DNA of 64,000 bases. Source: Quillaja saponaria (taxonomy: Eukaryota; Streptophyta; Magnoliopsida; Fabales; Quillajaceae). The translations under genes and the position numbers were made by a program. Location of the stretch: contig CM055611.1 of the NCBI GenBank assembly GCA_029379385.1, positions 11,354,062-11,418,061 of the forward strand. Reading direction: 5' to 3'. The notes beneath the pieces were generated by a model. That model was given only the letters and a program-made list of their open reading frames with translations, had not been told where the DNA came from and ran no database searches. Positions 12,970-25,928 of the stretch are shown piece by piece (position 1 is the first letter of the stretch; each line of letters opens with the position of its first letter).

Positions 12970-13720
12970 AGTAAAGAAGACCTACAATAAATTTTCATTC
13001 TCCACAACTCCTACTTTACAAATTTTCTCCTAAAGAAGTATTAAATTTTATATTAACACTTTTTATGCCACTTTTACCCTTATTTTTTATTTCTTGTTTT
13101 AAATTTGAAATATTAATTAAGTACACTATTTTTTTATAAAAAAATATTTAATTTAGAAAATAAAAATTATTATATAATCATTAATGAATAATAAAAAAAT
13201 CTAAAAATTAATAAAAATTTCTTGTTATCTCCTTTCATATTTTTCCTAAAACATTTTCTAGAAAAAAAAATATTATTTTCAAATTCAAATTGAATTATTA
13301 TTAAATTTTTTTCATGATGAGAACTAAAATAAATAAATATAGATTCATTTTTAAGAAAATTAACAAAAAATAAGTGACATACATATAAATCTAAATTTAA
13401 TTATGAAGATAATTTTTTTTATTTTTTCAAATATATATTTAAGGGATGATGCAATTTTCATTAATTTTTAAAAGATTTATTCTTTTAATAATTATTAAAT
13501 TATGAATTTTAATTTTTTTTATATTAATTAACATGTTTTTTAAAAAAAAATTAAAATTAGTCTACTTAATTAATATTACTAATGTAATACTAAAATAAAA
13601 AAGGGTAAAAATGACAAATAAAGTGTGAATATAAAATATAGGGCTTATTTAAAAGTGGGATTTGTGGGAATAAATATTTATTGTAGGACTTATTTGGAAT
13701 CTCAAAAGAAAAATAGAACT
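12970..13720. mobile_element. Long-TIR AT-rich element, copy 1
   Basis: About 100 bases at the left (12975-13080, containing GACCTACAATAAATTTTCATT and ending CACTTTTACCC) are matched in inverted order at the right (13600-13705, GGGTAAAAATGACA to AATAAATATTTATTGTAGGAC). The 0.5 kb core is shared with the segment at 45.8-46.3 kb, including TTTTTCATGATGAGAACTAA and the TTAGTCTACTTAATTAATAT block. Long inverted repeats around an AT-rich non-coding core fit a non-autonomous DNA transposon, perhaps Mutator-like. The exact ends and target duplication are unresolved. Confidence 0.55.
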
Positions 13721-14217
13721 TATCCTTACTTTTCTCCAAATATAAATGGAGAAGGGATCTTAATATATATAATTCTTGAAATTCCTCACATAATTGTGAA
13801 AAGCTATTCTACAATAGTTATAATCATTTCTAAATTTTAGCTTAGATCCATTCAATAGATTTCATAACTCTAGTTAACAAAAAGATTGAAAGAACTTCAT
13901 AAAGCTATTTTTACAATGCTTTCAATTACTTAAGAAAAATACCTGTTGAAGAGTTCCTCAAAGAGGCAAGACAAATGATGCATATGTACATATGAAAGAA
14001 GTTGAAGAGTTTAAGAAAAGTAGTATAGTAAAAAAATAAAAATAAAAATCTGATGTAAGAAAGATAAATAATAAATGGTGAATTTTAACATTAAATAATA
14101 AAAGATAAGCCAAATAGAGTAAATAATGGTGTTTTAGGAAAATAGAAACTCATGCCAATTAATAGATTAGTTATGGCCTTAAAGAAATTGACTGTGGAAA
14201 TAAAATCACCCTTTATT

Positions 14218-14241
14218 ATTATATATATATATATATATATA
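14218..14241. repeat. (TA)n microsatellite
   Basis: Uninterrupted alternating AT. The DNA around it (13721-15840) is AT-rich with no gene or element that I can support. Confidence 0.85.
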
Positions 14242-15839
14242 AATTTAAATTAAGGCTTATTGTTCATGTAAAATCAGACATTTTGGAATTGAAAGAAAAT
14301 AGAACTTGTCATTACTTTGTCGATTTCTTTTCTCAATGTAAACTACTTAATCCTAGCTAAAAGGTCAATCTCTCATGATCAAATAATTTATCAGTTGTTA
14401 GTTTAAACGATTAAGATATGTTGATAAATTATTATGCATCAATTGGGATTTAAATTCTTTACTTGCGAGAACATTCCATTTTTAAGATTGTAAACGCTTG
14501 TTTTATTTTGACCAAAAAGAAAATTAACTTTAGTTTTTTTAAGGTCCACTCTTTCTAAGCTATTCCTTAAGTAAGTACTTACATTTGTTTTGTACTATTT
14601 AATGCACTCTATCAAAAGACCGTTTAGTATAATCACCAAAAAATAGTGAAACTTCATCACTGTATTTTTCTCTTTCCTATATAATGCTTCTTATTTTTTA
14701 ACATTTTCTTAATTAGTTTACGAAATTCTTAAATTACATATTGATCACATCAACATGTAGATTCTACATTTTAATATTTTAAAGAATAGTGATGAAAGTG
14801 ATTTATTCGTCAAATTATATATATCAAAAATATAATTAAATAAGTATAGTTACGAAAGTGATTTCTTCGTTAATTCTATTTTTCAAAAATATAATTTAAT
14901 AAAAAAAAATCATCGATGGGTGACGTCAGCTTATGAATGTATGATCAATTTGAAGGCAAGTTGGCGTTAAAGAAATAAAAACGAGAATTGTGTGTTTAAA
15001 AGAGGCTACAACCGTAGGAGTCTTTAAAGTAAAAAGTGAACACCAAAAGTGTCAATCATGCACCTGCAATAATATATTAATTAATAGCTTGATACTAGTG
15101 TCAATGATCGTAGACACCGTTGTGATCAAGTTGTTAGTTTGACATATTAGGACCATATTTAAGTTCATCTTGCTTTATATTATTAAAAATATGACCCTAT
15201 ACTTAAATATGTTACGATAATTTTTTTCCTCTTTTAATCTCTAGAAAATGAAGTTTCCTGCATACTTCATATTCAGACCACAACTTTTGACCAAATTATA
15301 ATCAAAATGAAACGCCCTCTAATTATTGGCAACTAATAATAATTATTATCGTAGATCGAGGCCATACTGAAGCATTTCTAGCATACTCTTACAGAAGGCA
15401 ATCAGCTATTTGATAAATGCTTTATGACTAAAGGAGCTACTAGCACTGCAACCTTTTTGCTCATTTAGTTGTTGGCCCTTCTGCAATTTGCATAGATGAG
15501 TGCTGATTGATGCACCACCCAATTTATATAGATCTCAACCAATTATTACATACTTATATAAAATTTTGTTTGGTTTTGGTTCAATGACGTGGAAATAACT
15601 TCCAATGATAAGGATAGTTGAATCTCTAAATACCATAAGATGTTGGCTTGGTTATTAAGAGGTGTGTTTCTTTCTTTAACTTTTTTGGAGTAAAATTTTC
15701 TTAAATTTTTTTGTTACAATTAAAAGATTTTTGGTCATGAGGGCGCGGAGTAAACAATAATTTTGATCATATAACCTTTTAAATTCTTGTGAATTCAATG
15801 AAAACAACTTAAGCCAAAAAATTCAACTTCGCCTAGGCA

Positions 15840-17640
15840 TGAATCTTTAGGAAATGGGTTTTTTTTAGAGCTGTTTTGTTGAGTTCCAATTTACTTCCAA
15901 GAGATTGAGGTTTCCTTTTCCAAACTTTGTCTCCAATGGCTTCCAAGAACCACAACTTCAAGTTAGCAAAGTAGAGCACAAACCGAAATGGGCTTGCTCA
16001 GCAAAGCTTCAAAGGCAAAAAACTCTTTCTTGTATGTGAATCCCAAGCTCACCAAGTGTGAAGTCTCTTAAGGATATATCTACTCTCGAGCCTCACAAGC
16101 AATCCTCAAGGTGTTTTTATGTTATAGAAAATATGGATATTTATGTGATGTGTATGAGAGGATATGAGATGAGAAAATGAGAGGAGAGGTAAAACCATTA
16201 GGGTCAGCCACTAGGGGAGCTCCCTTTAAGTAGAGCTCCTCCAACTCGCTCACTGAGCTTCTCTGATTTGAAAGATTCAAACAAAACTCTTGCATGCTAG
16301 GGAATATTTCTTGGCAAATGTGTTTGTTTTAAATAAACCCTTTTATCCAAACAAAACCTTTCCAATACTTTAGGGCTATTCTTTGGCACTAAAATGCAAT
16401 GAATAAATAGACACTCTATTTACTATAAATCAAATCCATATTTAATTTTAGCATTCTAAATATTAAAATATTATGATCAATTTATCGAACTTAAATCTAT
16501 ATGCAATTTAGTATTCCAAATGTTAAAATATTATGATTATATAATAAATAGGCACTCTATTAATTGTTAATTAATTTCATAAAAAATTATGGTATTCCAA
16601 ATACTAAAAAATTAAGACTAATAAATAGATAATTATTTTTTAGTTATATTTAGTTACACATGCAATCATCCATACAATAACTATTGTTTTGTGATATAAT
16701 CCTAGTATTGGTGGGACCTCTTAGGTTCTATATTGAGATGACATTGGATGACATCTTGTAGTTATTGGATCATTTCGAATTATTAGAACATTTTCTAATT
16801 AATTATGAATTAGAACTCCTTTCTTATTCCCTGTCTAATAGAGATTTGTAAACCTCCAGGGTCCTACAAGATAGGGTTACCATCTAGTCACAAGGCCGAT
16901 CTTCCCACTTAATTAGTAAAGAATGTTGGTAGAGAATCATATACATTGAAATAACCTTTTCAATTACAGTTTACTATGCAACTCAATCTTTTGTCATTCT
17001 ATACTCCCAAAAGCATGGATGATTGTCTATGTCTTGACCTCAATGATGATTCGTTAATGAATAGTAGATCTCAATGTAACTTCTCATCTACCTTGGCAAA
17101 TGATTTATGAGTCTATCTTGATAAGATCACATGGAGTATCTCCCTTTGAAATAAGAGTGACACAATTTTTATCGTACACTCAGCATGTCTCCATGCTTAG
17201 CTGACTAGCTATATTCAATGATAACCTTTTTTGGCAAGCTGAAATAGACCATTGATCCATTGAGTTATATGAGTGTATGATGAGCTAGCCACAAGACAAT
17301 ATCAATATCAATGGTGCCTCAAATCTGATTGAATCACATGCATATTTGTAACGTTAAGAACTCCCACTAAAAAGTCCATATGGGTGTTATTTTGTGTGAA
17401 TTTATTCGATTAAGAAGTACCCACATATCTTGTTTTAGTGTCACAACACTAATGGTCCTGAGATTGAATCACTCTCCATATGAGAAAATAAGATATGTAC
17501 TAATATAACTAGCTAGATCATTCATGCCCTTCTTTTAATCCTTTGATTAGTAACGTTTTACAATGAATCTCCTGGGAAATGTATCTTACTAGTATGATGA
17601 CTATTAAAGAGTTCATTTCTGTTAATTACATTCTATGAAC
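15840..17640. repeat. Unclassified non-coding, repeat-like stretch
   Basis: Base composition is clearly less AT-rich than the surroundings, with phrase-like blocks such as CAAGGCCGATCTTCCCACTT and GGGAGCTCCCTTTAAGTAG. No frame stays open and no LTR pair, primer site or TIR can be placed. The texture suggests the non-coding part of an old retroelement. This is inference only. Confidence 0.25.
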
Positions 17641-18009
17641 CTTATCATATAAACTTAAATTAAGAGAAAATAATTTAACTTTTAAACATGATAACATAAA
17701 TGCTACATAAAAATGTTAATATTTACACAACTAGAGTTATGGAATTGATCATGTCATTTAACATTAATAATTATTACATTACAGTGCATCATCCTAATAG
17801 TAGCATGAATAATCTATCTTTAACCAGATCTAAAAGGTGAATTAGTTAAAGAGTAATAAGTTAGAGTGACACCACCTTGACATGTTATTAAAAATAAAAA
17901 ATAAAAAAAATAAAACTTTGCTACCAAAATGAGCACTGTGCCAATGAAATTAAAGTGGTCCATTAATTCCATGATGAATAACGATATTAGAAAATGGCAA
18001 TTTATTGAG

Positions 18010-18370
18010 GGGCTTTTCACGTAGACTAACTCAATTTTCCAAGTGCACGGTAGTGCCCCGTTAGCTTATTATATTTTCTTTATTTTAATTTTGCACAACT
18101 TTCACTAACTTCCTTTTGGGTCTCTTTCCGTCACTTTCTGATTGGCTGATCAGAGTCATGATTTGAAGGGTGGACTTCAAAAGCCTTTACAGCAGTCGCA
18201 TGAGGAGGTGGTGGCGACGCGCGATAGTAGCTGTTTCAACGATGGCACCGTCTGATATGATTGTTTGTGGCTTGGTTTTTGATACCTCGGCGGTAGAGAA
18301 GGAAAGTTAGATGAAAATATTGTTTTGTGCAAAGAAATAGTGAAAGTGAAGAGTGACAACAATTCATTCT
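18010..18370. other. CpG-containing low-AT island, unidentified
   Basis: In a 70%-AT neighbourhood this stretch carries GTGGCGACGCGCGATAGTAG and CCTCGGCGGTAG, and short frames are open on both strands (61 codons on minus, about 33 on plus). It might be a captured or relic gene fragment. I do not recognise the translation in either direction, and no splice structure extends it. Confidence 0.2.
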
Positions 18371-18472
18371 AATTCAATTTCAAAAAAAAAAAAAAATGCG
18401 TTTATGGGTGTATTTACGCTTTCATTCTAATTCAATTTTGAAAACAAATTAAAATTTCTTTCCCTTTCTATT

Positions 18473-18505
18473 AAATAATAATAATAATAATAATAAATAA
18501 AATAA
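18473..18505. repeat. (TAA)n microsatellite
   Basis: About eight TAA units followed by AAATAAAATAAA. Confidence 0.8.
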
Positions 18506-18716
18506 AATATTGGTTAATTTTAGTCATCTTTTGGAATTTTCAGATAAGTGTCAGAAGATTTTCATGTAAATTGGGAGGGACTTTTCTGGTTTTTAGCATA
18601 CAAGAGTCAGATACCATGCACCTAGTTATTTTTTGTCGTATAAATAGCGATGTTTTCTTTATTTATGCTATCTCTTTTATTAATCTAGTTTGAATTGACT
18701 TTTTAATGTGTTTACG

Positions 18717-18892
18717 TTCTATTTAGTGAGGAATTAGGGATGAATAATAAAAAATAGCAAATGATTAGCAAGATATTTTCAAGATATCCTCAAATTGATA
18801 GATTTTCAAGAAATTCTCAAATTGATGAGGTGTTAGCGAGGGAGTTGTCCAAATTATATCGAGGGTTACCCAGGGTAATGCGAGAGATATAG
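18717..18892. repeat. Left flank of nested insertion, TAGYGAGG-repeat DNA
   Basis: This segment has repeated TTAGTGAGGAATTAG and TTAGCGAGGGAG motifs that reappear in the right flank (27356-27764). The two halves therefore look like one repeat split by element 1. Short GCGAGGG-type direct and inverted motifs are common in subterminal regions of plant CACTA transposons. Confidence 0.4.
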
Positions 18893-19239
18893 TGGTTTAG
18901 GACAATAGGGAAAATAAAGAATTAGACAGAAAATGGGGAGAGTGGAGGAGGAATAGGCAGGGAAGCTAGAAATTGAGAGAGAATTTGATGAAAATAGGGT
19001 TGGAAAACTAGCACACTTGCAATCAATATTTAATTTGTTAAAAGTCCTTTACAAGTCCATACTAAGCCTTTATATAGGCATTACATAAAACCCTATGATA
19101 GAAATATAAATAACATAAAAACTAAAAACATGATAGTAAATATCAATAAATAAAACCCTAAATTCTAATTTTACATAATAAAATAAATAATAACATACAA
19201 TAATAAATTCTCATGTAATTATAATATCATTTCCCATCA
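18893..19239 (-). repeat. 3' LTR of element 1
   Basis: 347 bases, clearly homologous to 21111-21440. Shared blocks include TCCTTTACAAGTCCATACTA, CTTTATATAGGCATTA and ATAACATACAATAATAAA. On the minus strand it starts TGATGGGAAATGA directly after the purine tract. Confidence 0.85.
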
Positions 19240-19558
19240 TTCTCCCATTGTTGGAAAAAAACTCGACCTTGAGTTTTGTAATTGGGGGAGAGGGGGTGGG
19301 GGGGGAGATGAGGACATCAGGAATAAAATCCTGTAGTAAGGTTAGGGACCGCAGCACAAACTCAGAAATAAGAACACTGTCAAGGATCACAATCATCTGA
19401 AACTGCAATGGGATGACAAAATTAATATGTTCGACCTTCAGAAGATAGGTAGGCTCGACAATTTGCTCTTATAAGTCATCTACATGCTCTAGAACTCCAT
19501 TAATAGGCTCCAAAATGTCGAATAGCTCAATCATGTTTGATACTATAATCTTATCATC

Positions 19559-20132
19559 CTACTCTAAAATGTTGATATGCTCAATCATATTTGCAACTAA
19601 AACCTCAACATCCATCGCAAGTGAATCAAGAACATCATCAACTTCATGATCTTGACTCTCGTCATATGGTAAAAGCGGCTCAAGAACATCTTCAACATTA
19701 AAGTCATGCATATCACTGTTTAGTGCTGGTGATGTAAACTCGATTGTAAGGTCATGAAATTCCTGCAAGTCTTCCTGTATTTGCTTGTCTATCTCAACTA
19801 TACCTGACTTAAGTTTATCAAGGTTGGGACCTAACATTACAAGCACCTTACCTAGTATAGCACTAAGCTTATTAAGGTTTAGGTGTAGGAGATTGGGATA
19901 GCACTAAGATTCGATAAGACTTGGTGTGAATGAACTTTTGGGTGGAACTAAGCTGGTCATGGCTAAGATAATATATCAATGCATCTACAAGCTCGACAAA
20001 AGAATGCCTATTCATCCAATGTTCCAAATAAGGGATACAAATCAAACTCGAGGAAGCAACATAAGGATCAGAAGAAGTGTATGTAGCATCTATGAAAACA
20101 TGGGGTTCAAAATTAAGATAGGACATAGGCAA
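19559..20132 (-). pseudogene. Internal reading-frame remnants of element 1
   Basis: Two minus-strand open stretches, 19559-19846 (95 codons, acidic, rich in Asp/Glu/Leu) and 19872-20132 (86 codons), lie one after the other inside element 1. Neither shows a CCHC knuckle, protease, reverse transcriptase or integrase motif. They may be decayed gag or leader protein of a non-autonomous element. I do not recognise the family. Confidence 0.35.
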
Positions 20133-20669
20133 CTCTATGGAAATAGGAACCCTAGATGTATACTTAGAAAAGTGTATAGGGATATTTCATAATATTTTGA
20201 CAATTTAGGACTGAGTGCCATCACAAAATTGAATTGTAGGAAATTCAAGAATAAAATATGAAAAATTTCTTAAAAGATCATCAACATGTCTTACAATAAT
20301 ACGTTTAGATCTTCGTGGATAGACAAAATTCCATGCCATGATTTTCTTTCTCTTTCTTTCTTTTTTTTTCTTTCCTTTTTTTTTTTTTTAACTCTATTTT
20401 TCCTCCTTTTTTTTTTTTTATTTAACTGAAATTTAAATGCAACAACCTAAGAAGCTAATAAAATTCAAAAAACATAATAAATAAAGAAAATAATAGCAAA
20501 AGTGAGAAAGTAGTACCAATTTCAGTAATTTTATATAGAATTTCAAAAAATAGACCTCAAAATCAGAATTAGAAGGCCAAAAACCTTAGAAACCAGTCCA
20601 ACTTCTTCAAAAACCTATCTAAAACAAGTCGAATCGGACTGGTCAAAATTACTGAACCAGTCTAGCTAA

Positions 20670-20900
20670 CTTTACTAACGTAGCCCTGCGTGGGGCTGAC
20701 ACGGCACTAATGCACTAGATGAAGCTGATGTGGCACAGATGTGGCAGATGATGTGACAACTACGTGGTGTGATGACGTGGACACCTAGCGAGTGATCGGT
20801 TGACACGTGGCACAAGGCTAATGTGGGTTTGATGTGGCAGAAATATATGTAGCACGTATAGCATCCGTTTTTGGCGTTCGTTGCGGCATCTACTTCTAGC
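20670..20900 (-). promoter_or_regulatory. ACGT-core/G-box-rich leader of element 1
   Basis: This stretch repeats ATGTGGCA-type units and contains GATGACGTGGACAC and TGACACGTGGCA, ACGT cores like those bound by plant bZIP/ABRE factors. It lies between the 5' LTR and the internal frames. It is visible as motif clustering only; activity is inference. Such GCCACGT repeats are also common passively in plant retroelement leaders. Confidence 0.3.
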
Positions 20901-21095
20901 ATTCTTTAAGGCGTTGGTCTCTTCTTGTTGCCGCCATCACAATTGTGGCCTCCAATTTTAATTTGAACAATATTTTGATTTGGACAATTATTTTTTTCCT
21001 TGGCATGAGTTTCAAGGTAAAATATATTTTTTGAAATTTTTGAGACATTTTGATTTAAAATTAGAGGGGTATTTGGAACAAGAATCAATGTTTGA

Positions 21096-21107
21096 GCTCT
21101 GATACCA
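21096..21107 (-). other. Primer binding site of element 1
   Basis: The minus strand reads TGGTATCAGAGC, complementary to the 3' end of plant initiator tRNA-Met, three bases inside the 5' LTR. Confidence 0.85.
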
Positions 21108-21110
21108 AAT

Positions 21111-21440
21111 TGGTGTAAGACAATAGGGGAAAATAGGAAATTAGAGAAATTGGAGGAGGAATAGGTAGGGAATTAAGAAATTGAGAAAGAACTAGATGAA
21201 ATTAGGGTTAGAAAACTTACACACTTTCAATTAATATTCAATTTGTCAAAGGTCCTTTACAAGTCCATACTAAACCTTTATATAGGCATTATATAAAACC
21301 CTATGATAGAAATGTAAATAACATTAAAACTAAAAACATAACAGTAAATACTAATAAATAAAATCTTAAATTCTAATTTTACATAATAAAACAAATAATA
21401 ACATACAATAATAAACTCCCATGTAATTATAATATCATTC
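21111..21440 (-). repeat. 5' LTR of element 1, interrupted at 21440
   Basis: Homologous to 18893-19239, but it stops at ATAATATCATTC, where element 2 begins. The missing last bases CCCATCA are found at 27344-27350, on the far side of element 2. Confidence 0.83.
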
Positions 21441-21713
21441 TGATAGAACCCTTTTTAGGAAAATAGAGTTTTGCTGAGAAATAAACACTAAAGCTACCTT
21501 AATTAGAGAGAAAACTAACTAAAGGAATACTAATTCATTTCAAAATCTTGGATCAAAAAACAACTATTTAACAACTCATTTGTCCTAACAAATTAGGTAA
21601 CAAGCCCAATTAGCAAGTGCCAGCTGCCTAACTAATTCTTATCCATTAGCCTTTATTCCAACACAGCATGTATAGGTCTTGAAATGTCATCGAATCGATT
21701 TGGAAGTGTAACA
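21441..21713 (-). repeat. 3' LTR of element 2
   Basis: 273 bases matching 27052-27338, with CCCTTTTTAGGAAAATAGAG and TAACTAATTCTTATCCATTA in both. A small deletion relative to the other copy explains the shorter length. Confidence 0.85.
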
Positions 21714-21813
21714 ATTCATCCCCCTTGAAACCATCCTTGTCCTCAAGGATGAAGGTGATGCTATTATTGCTTAGGTTCCTACAAATTGCTTCCCTACAAA
21801 GACTCCTGCCATA

Positions 21814-23524
21814 TGTGATAACCTGAACCTGATAGTTTAACATACGTTTCAAAATGTTCGTACGTAACCTGTATTACTAGGTGAATAAAAACTTACGTAA
21901 ATTAGAATTAAAATGAATAAATTCTAGTATATATACATGCATGTAATTAGAAAATTTATTTCCACCACATAAAGGGTTGACTTGGATTTAGAGTTCACTT
22001 TATATAAATTATACTAATAAATAAAATTTGTTAGTGTATATCATATATTAGAGTATAGTAATTGGGTGTGTATACATTATATATGTTATAACTGTCCTAA
22101 ATCGATAATGTGAAAGTGAGTTCTAAACATAATGTGTAAATTAGAGTCATAAAATAAATAAATTAAATCAATCACTATACAATTAAACATGTTATAACCG
22201 ATATTAAAATTTGAAACTTGAATAATTTAGTATAAATTTTGATCAAAAGAAAAGAAAAGGGAAGAGCAAGTATAGATAAAAGTTTAGTAATTAAAAGATT
22301 ATAACAATAAAGTTTATGAACTAAGTATTATTTGGGATTATGAATTTTAGTTCTAGACCCGTCTGTGGAACTGATGACATGTGTGAGTGCAAGACAAAGT
22401 GATGAACAAGGTTTGTAAACTGGTGAGTGGTTAATTGCTGCCTTTAGGGGCTAGATTAGTATGTGTAATTATATCTTTATGTGAATATATGTGATATATA
22501 GAAAGTAAGCAAGTAGGGTATTTTAGTAATTTATTTGAATTATATTTGTTTGACATTGGTTATGGTTGATAAGGGCCAATAAAGTGAGGTTTATAACAAA
22601 AATGATTTTTATTTATGAAATTAAAAATCCAGGTGCACCTAAGATATTTTGATTTAAAATCATGAGAGATTCTGACTTTGATAAATGTTTTTTTTATTGA
22701 GTGCTCAACCCCTATGGCATGAATTATGTATGGAAATCAATTTGTTGTGCGGGCGCGTAAATGCCCGATAGGGGGTGATAATGTTGTGTGGAGCTTGGTC
22801 ACTCGTTGGCCCATTGTTTGCTTTGTATGTTGTGATTGCTTTGATTAATTTGTGATACTATGAATTATATAAGTTGTGAATTTATAATGATTACAAATAT
22901 GTGCGTATGTTTTGGGTTAAGGCATAAACATTATTACATGATGTCAATTGACTATATATGTTATATATTTCTGTTGAGTGATGCTAGTACCCTTTGGGTA
23001 CAATTTTTCACTCACGGAGTCCATAGGACTCATCTCTCTTCTGTGATTATTTTTTTTAGTAACAGGAGTTTGGTACATGGCATTGCTGAGCTTGTGACTT
23101 GCCGATTGAGCTTGGCAAGTTAATTCCAGGATCTCAAACTTGAAGTTAAAAGATGAAAGTTTGCAGTCACACTAGGACAGTGGGGGTGTCTAATTTCGAA
23201 TGATGTAAGCGTCCAGTTATTGGTCTTGTTTATGATGTGGATGGAGCAGAGCTCCTTGTTATCCTTATGTTGTTGTTATGTGAAATCATGAGTATATGTA
23301 TTTGTATGAACCATGTTCTGTATTGTAGGGAACCTTTGTCAAAAATTTTAGTAATTTGTTAATTATTATAAGAAGTAACTTTTACAGTGAACTTCGATTT
23401 TAGAAAAGTTACTTTTATTCTTTAGTGGAGTCTTGAGTCAGGTTTGTTATTTTGTTTCGAAGTCAGGGTTACAGTGGATTGGTTACCCAATCTTCCGGTC
23501 AATCATGCCTCCGTAAGGGATATG

Positions 23525-23527
<3 letters not shown>
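21814..23527 (+). repeat. Long-LTR-like copy A (element 3)
   Basis: It begins TGTGATAACCTGAA and ends GGGATATGACA, typical of long gypsy LTRs. It shares GGGCGCGTAAATGCCCG, a gap-rich body and the region before CAGAGCTCC with copy B (24.2-25.9 kb). Its start resembles copy C at 47611. No frame of note is open. It interrupts the interior of element 2 in the opposite orientation. Confidence 0.6.

Positions 23528-23573
<46 letters not shown>
23528..23573. repeat. (TA)n microsatellite at end of copy A
   Basis: About 23 TA units begin directly at the end of long-LTR copy A. Confidence 0.9.
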
Positions 23574-23576
<3 letters not shown>

Positions 23577-24219
23577 ATTATAGTTAGAATTAATTTACAT
23601 CAGCTATAAAAAAAATTGACAATTGCGTAGGTATTTTTTTATTTATTAATCTTGTCTTATTGTACTATTTTTATTAACTTACCCACCGACTTTGCTAACC
23701 TTTTTCTTTCCTTCTTTCTTTACTTAAGCACCGCCTATACATTCTTATCTTTATACTCCCTTATTGCAACAACAAAACTCACAGTTTGCCCATTTCTTTA
23801 GCTTCAAAAATTATGGATTTATCCTTGTTTTAAGTGAATTCAAGGCATCAATTCATCTTCCCTCCCATCCTCTTGATCATGCAAGTTTTCTTTTTCTTCT
23901 CGATGAACTTGTAGACTTCACTTTAATGGTGTATGAAGCTACCCTGTTTTGAGGACAACTTTAAGAAGTGTTAGCCGTAGGGGGATATTCTTCAAGTAGT
24001 GGATTTTAAGGTCTTTAGTGTGTGTGCGCATTTTGAATTTTAATCTAAGTAGGAACTTTAGATAAGTGTAGCCGTGGGACTTTAAAATTTTATGTGATTC
24101 GTGAGATTGTGAAGAGGTGTGAGGTCAGCCAAGTTTGTTTTGACTTAACTTGTAGACAGGTTTGAAGGTCAGCAACTATAGCTGTTTTATTCTTGTTGTA
24201 TGTCTTGTTTAGTTGAAGT

Positions 24220-25928
24220 TATAGTCGGTTAGAAGGGAGCAATAACCTTGGCTATATGTTCCTAGTTTGGGCTGGTATTAAAAAATGAAAGGAGGTTGTT
24301 TCTTTGATTAATTAAAGGTTATGGCAGCCTAGAGTGTAGAGGTAGTAAGCTCTCTTTTTTGCCGTGAGTTTCTTGGAGAGTTGAAGATGTTTTAATCAAT
24401 TGTTTTATAAGAATAAGTTCTACAACTTTGAGTTTACCTAGACATGTGAAATTGATGATTTAAATGATATAACTATTACTAGTAAATGATAAAATAATTA
24501 TTAGAGAAGGAGGTTTTGAAAGTAAGATATGCAATGTTAGGAGTGTATAATTCATGTTTAGATGAATGTTAAAGAATTAGTTAAGTGAGTTAGTTGTAAT
24601 CCTTTTAAACTTAATTAGGAATAGGAAATAAATGATTTAGGATTCAAGTAGGTTGATATAGAAAAGTTTGAAGCATGTATTAAAAGTTTAAATTGGAATC
24701 ATGTTAGCATTAAAAAAAAGCTTGATTAAATTATGTACTCATGTAAATTAAGAAATCATCGAGTTAACCTTGAAGTGGTTATTGTAAATAACATATGAAT
24801 TTATGATTTCAACTCCAGAGCGTGTTGAGGATTTACTGACACCTTCACAGTTTAGATGGGATGACAAGCGAAATCCGTGAATTAAGTGAGTGATTACGTG
24901 CACTTTGGTTGCTAGATTATTTTGTTAATTTGAATATGCAAGCATTGTTTGTTAATTGATATTTTATGTGGTTGATAAGGGCCAACAAAGTGAAATTTTT
25001 CTGAAAAATGATTTTATTTCCTGAATTGAAATTCAGGTCCACTTAGGATATTCTGATTTAAAATTTTGAGATATTCTAATTATAATAAGTGTTTTAAAAC
25101 TTGAATGCTCAGCCCCAGTGGGATAGATTATACATAGAGATTAGTTTGTTATGTGGGCGCGTAAATGCCCGGTGGAGGGTAATACCGTTGTGCGAGGCTA
25201 AGTAACTCATTGGCCATTTGATTGTTTGCATGTTTCAATTGCTTTGGAAAATTGTGAATTTCAGATATTGAACTGAGTTATATATATGTTATGAATTGTG
25301 ACTATATGCTTATTGCAACTATGTACGTGTGCATTTAAATGTAACCATGAGGTTAATTAATAATTTATGTGTATTTTGTGCTATATGATGCTAGTACCCT
25401 CAGAATACGTGGGTTGCTCACTGAGTCTTTATGACTCACTCTTTCTTTTATGGTTGTTTTTTTTAGTATCAGGAAAGCTTAGTTCAACTCGCCAGGACTT
25501 ATTACTTGCTGAACTGTTGCGGCAAGGTATACCCCGAAATCGTATACTTTGAAGCTGACAGGGCGACATTTGCAGTCGCTTAGTGTCTTATGCATTATTG
25601 CATAAATATTGAGCTTACTATATTGGTTTGATGTGTTGCTAGGAGCAGAGCTCCGCTATGTACTGTGATATCGTGGACTATTTTTAATTTGTAAACAGTA
25701 TTATCTAAACGTGTTATGTGGTATATTCCACTTTACAGGAACCTTTGCTGAATTTTCAATAAGTATCATTTGTTTAGTAAGCAGTTCATGATTTTATTTC
25801 AAAAAGTTTTCTTAGTCTTAACTGTAATTTATTAAGAGTCGATGATGCATTGTAGAACATTATCCAGGTTATGGGGGTATAGTTATCCATTTCTCCAGCC
25901 ACTCATACCTTTAATTGAGGGTGTGAGA
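24220..25928 (+). repeat. Long-LTR-like copy B (element 3)
   Basis: It is parallel to copy A over GGGCGCGTAAATGCCCGGTG, the CTCACT..TATGACTC block and the GCAGAGCTCC block, and ends GAGGGTGTGAGA. At 24795-24950 it also matches copy C (ACTCCAGAGCGTGTTGAGGA to TTGGTTGCTAGATTA). The left boundary is unclear: 23574-24220 may belong to it or be internal remnant. Copies A and B lie in direct orientation with no recognisable gag or pol between them. Confidence 0.5.

Noticed and set aside
16195..16250. GGGAGCTCCC palindrome as a possible microRNA or target
   Set aside because: The short palindrome is not flanked by a foldback of precursor length, and no known miRNA could be placed with confidence.
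18177..18362. 61-codon minus frame in the CpG-containing island
   Set aside because: No recognisable family in this or the opposite frame; kept only as an unidentified segment.
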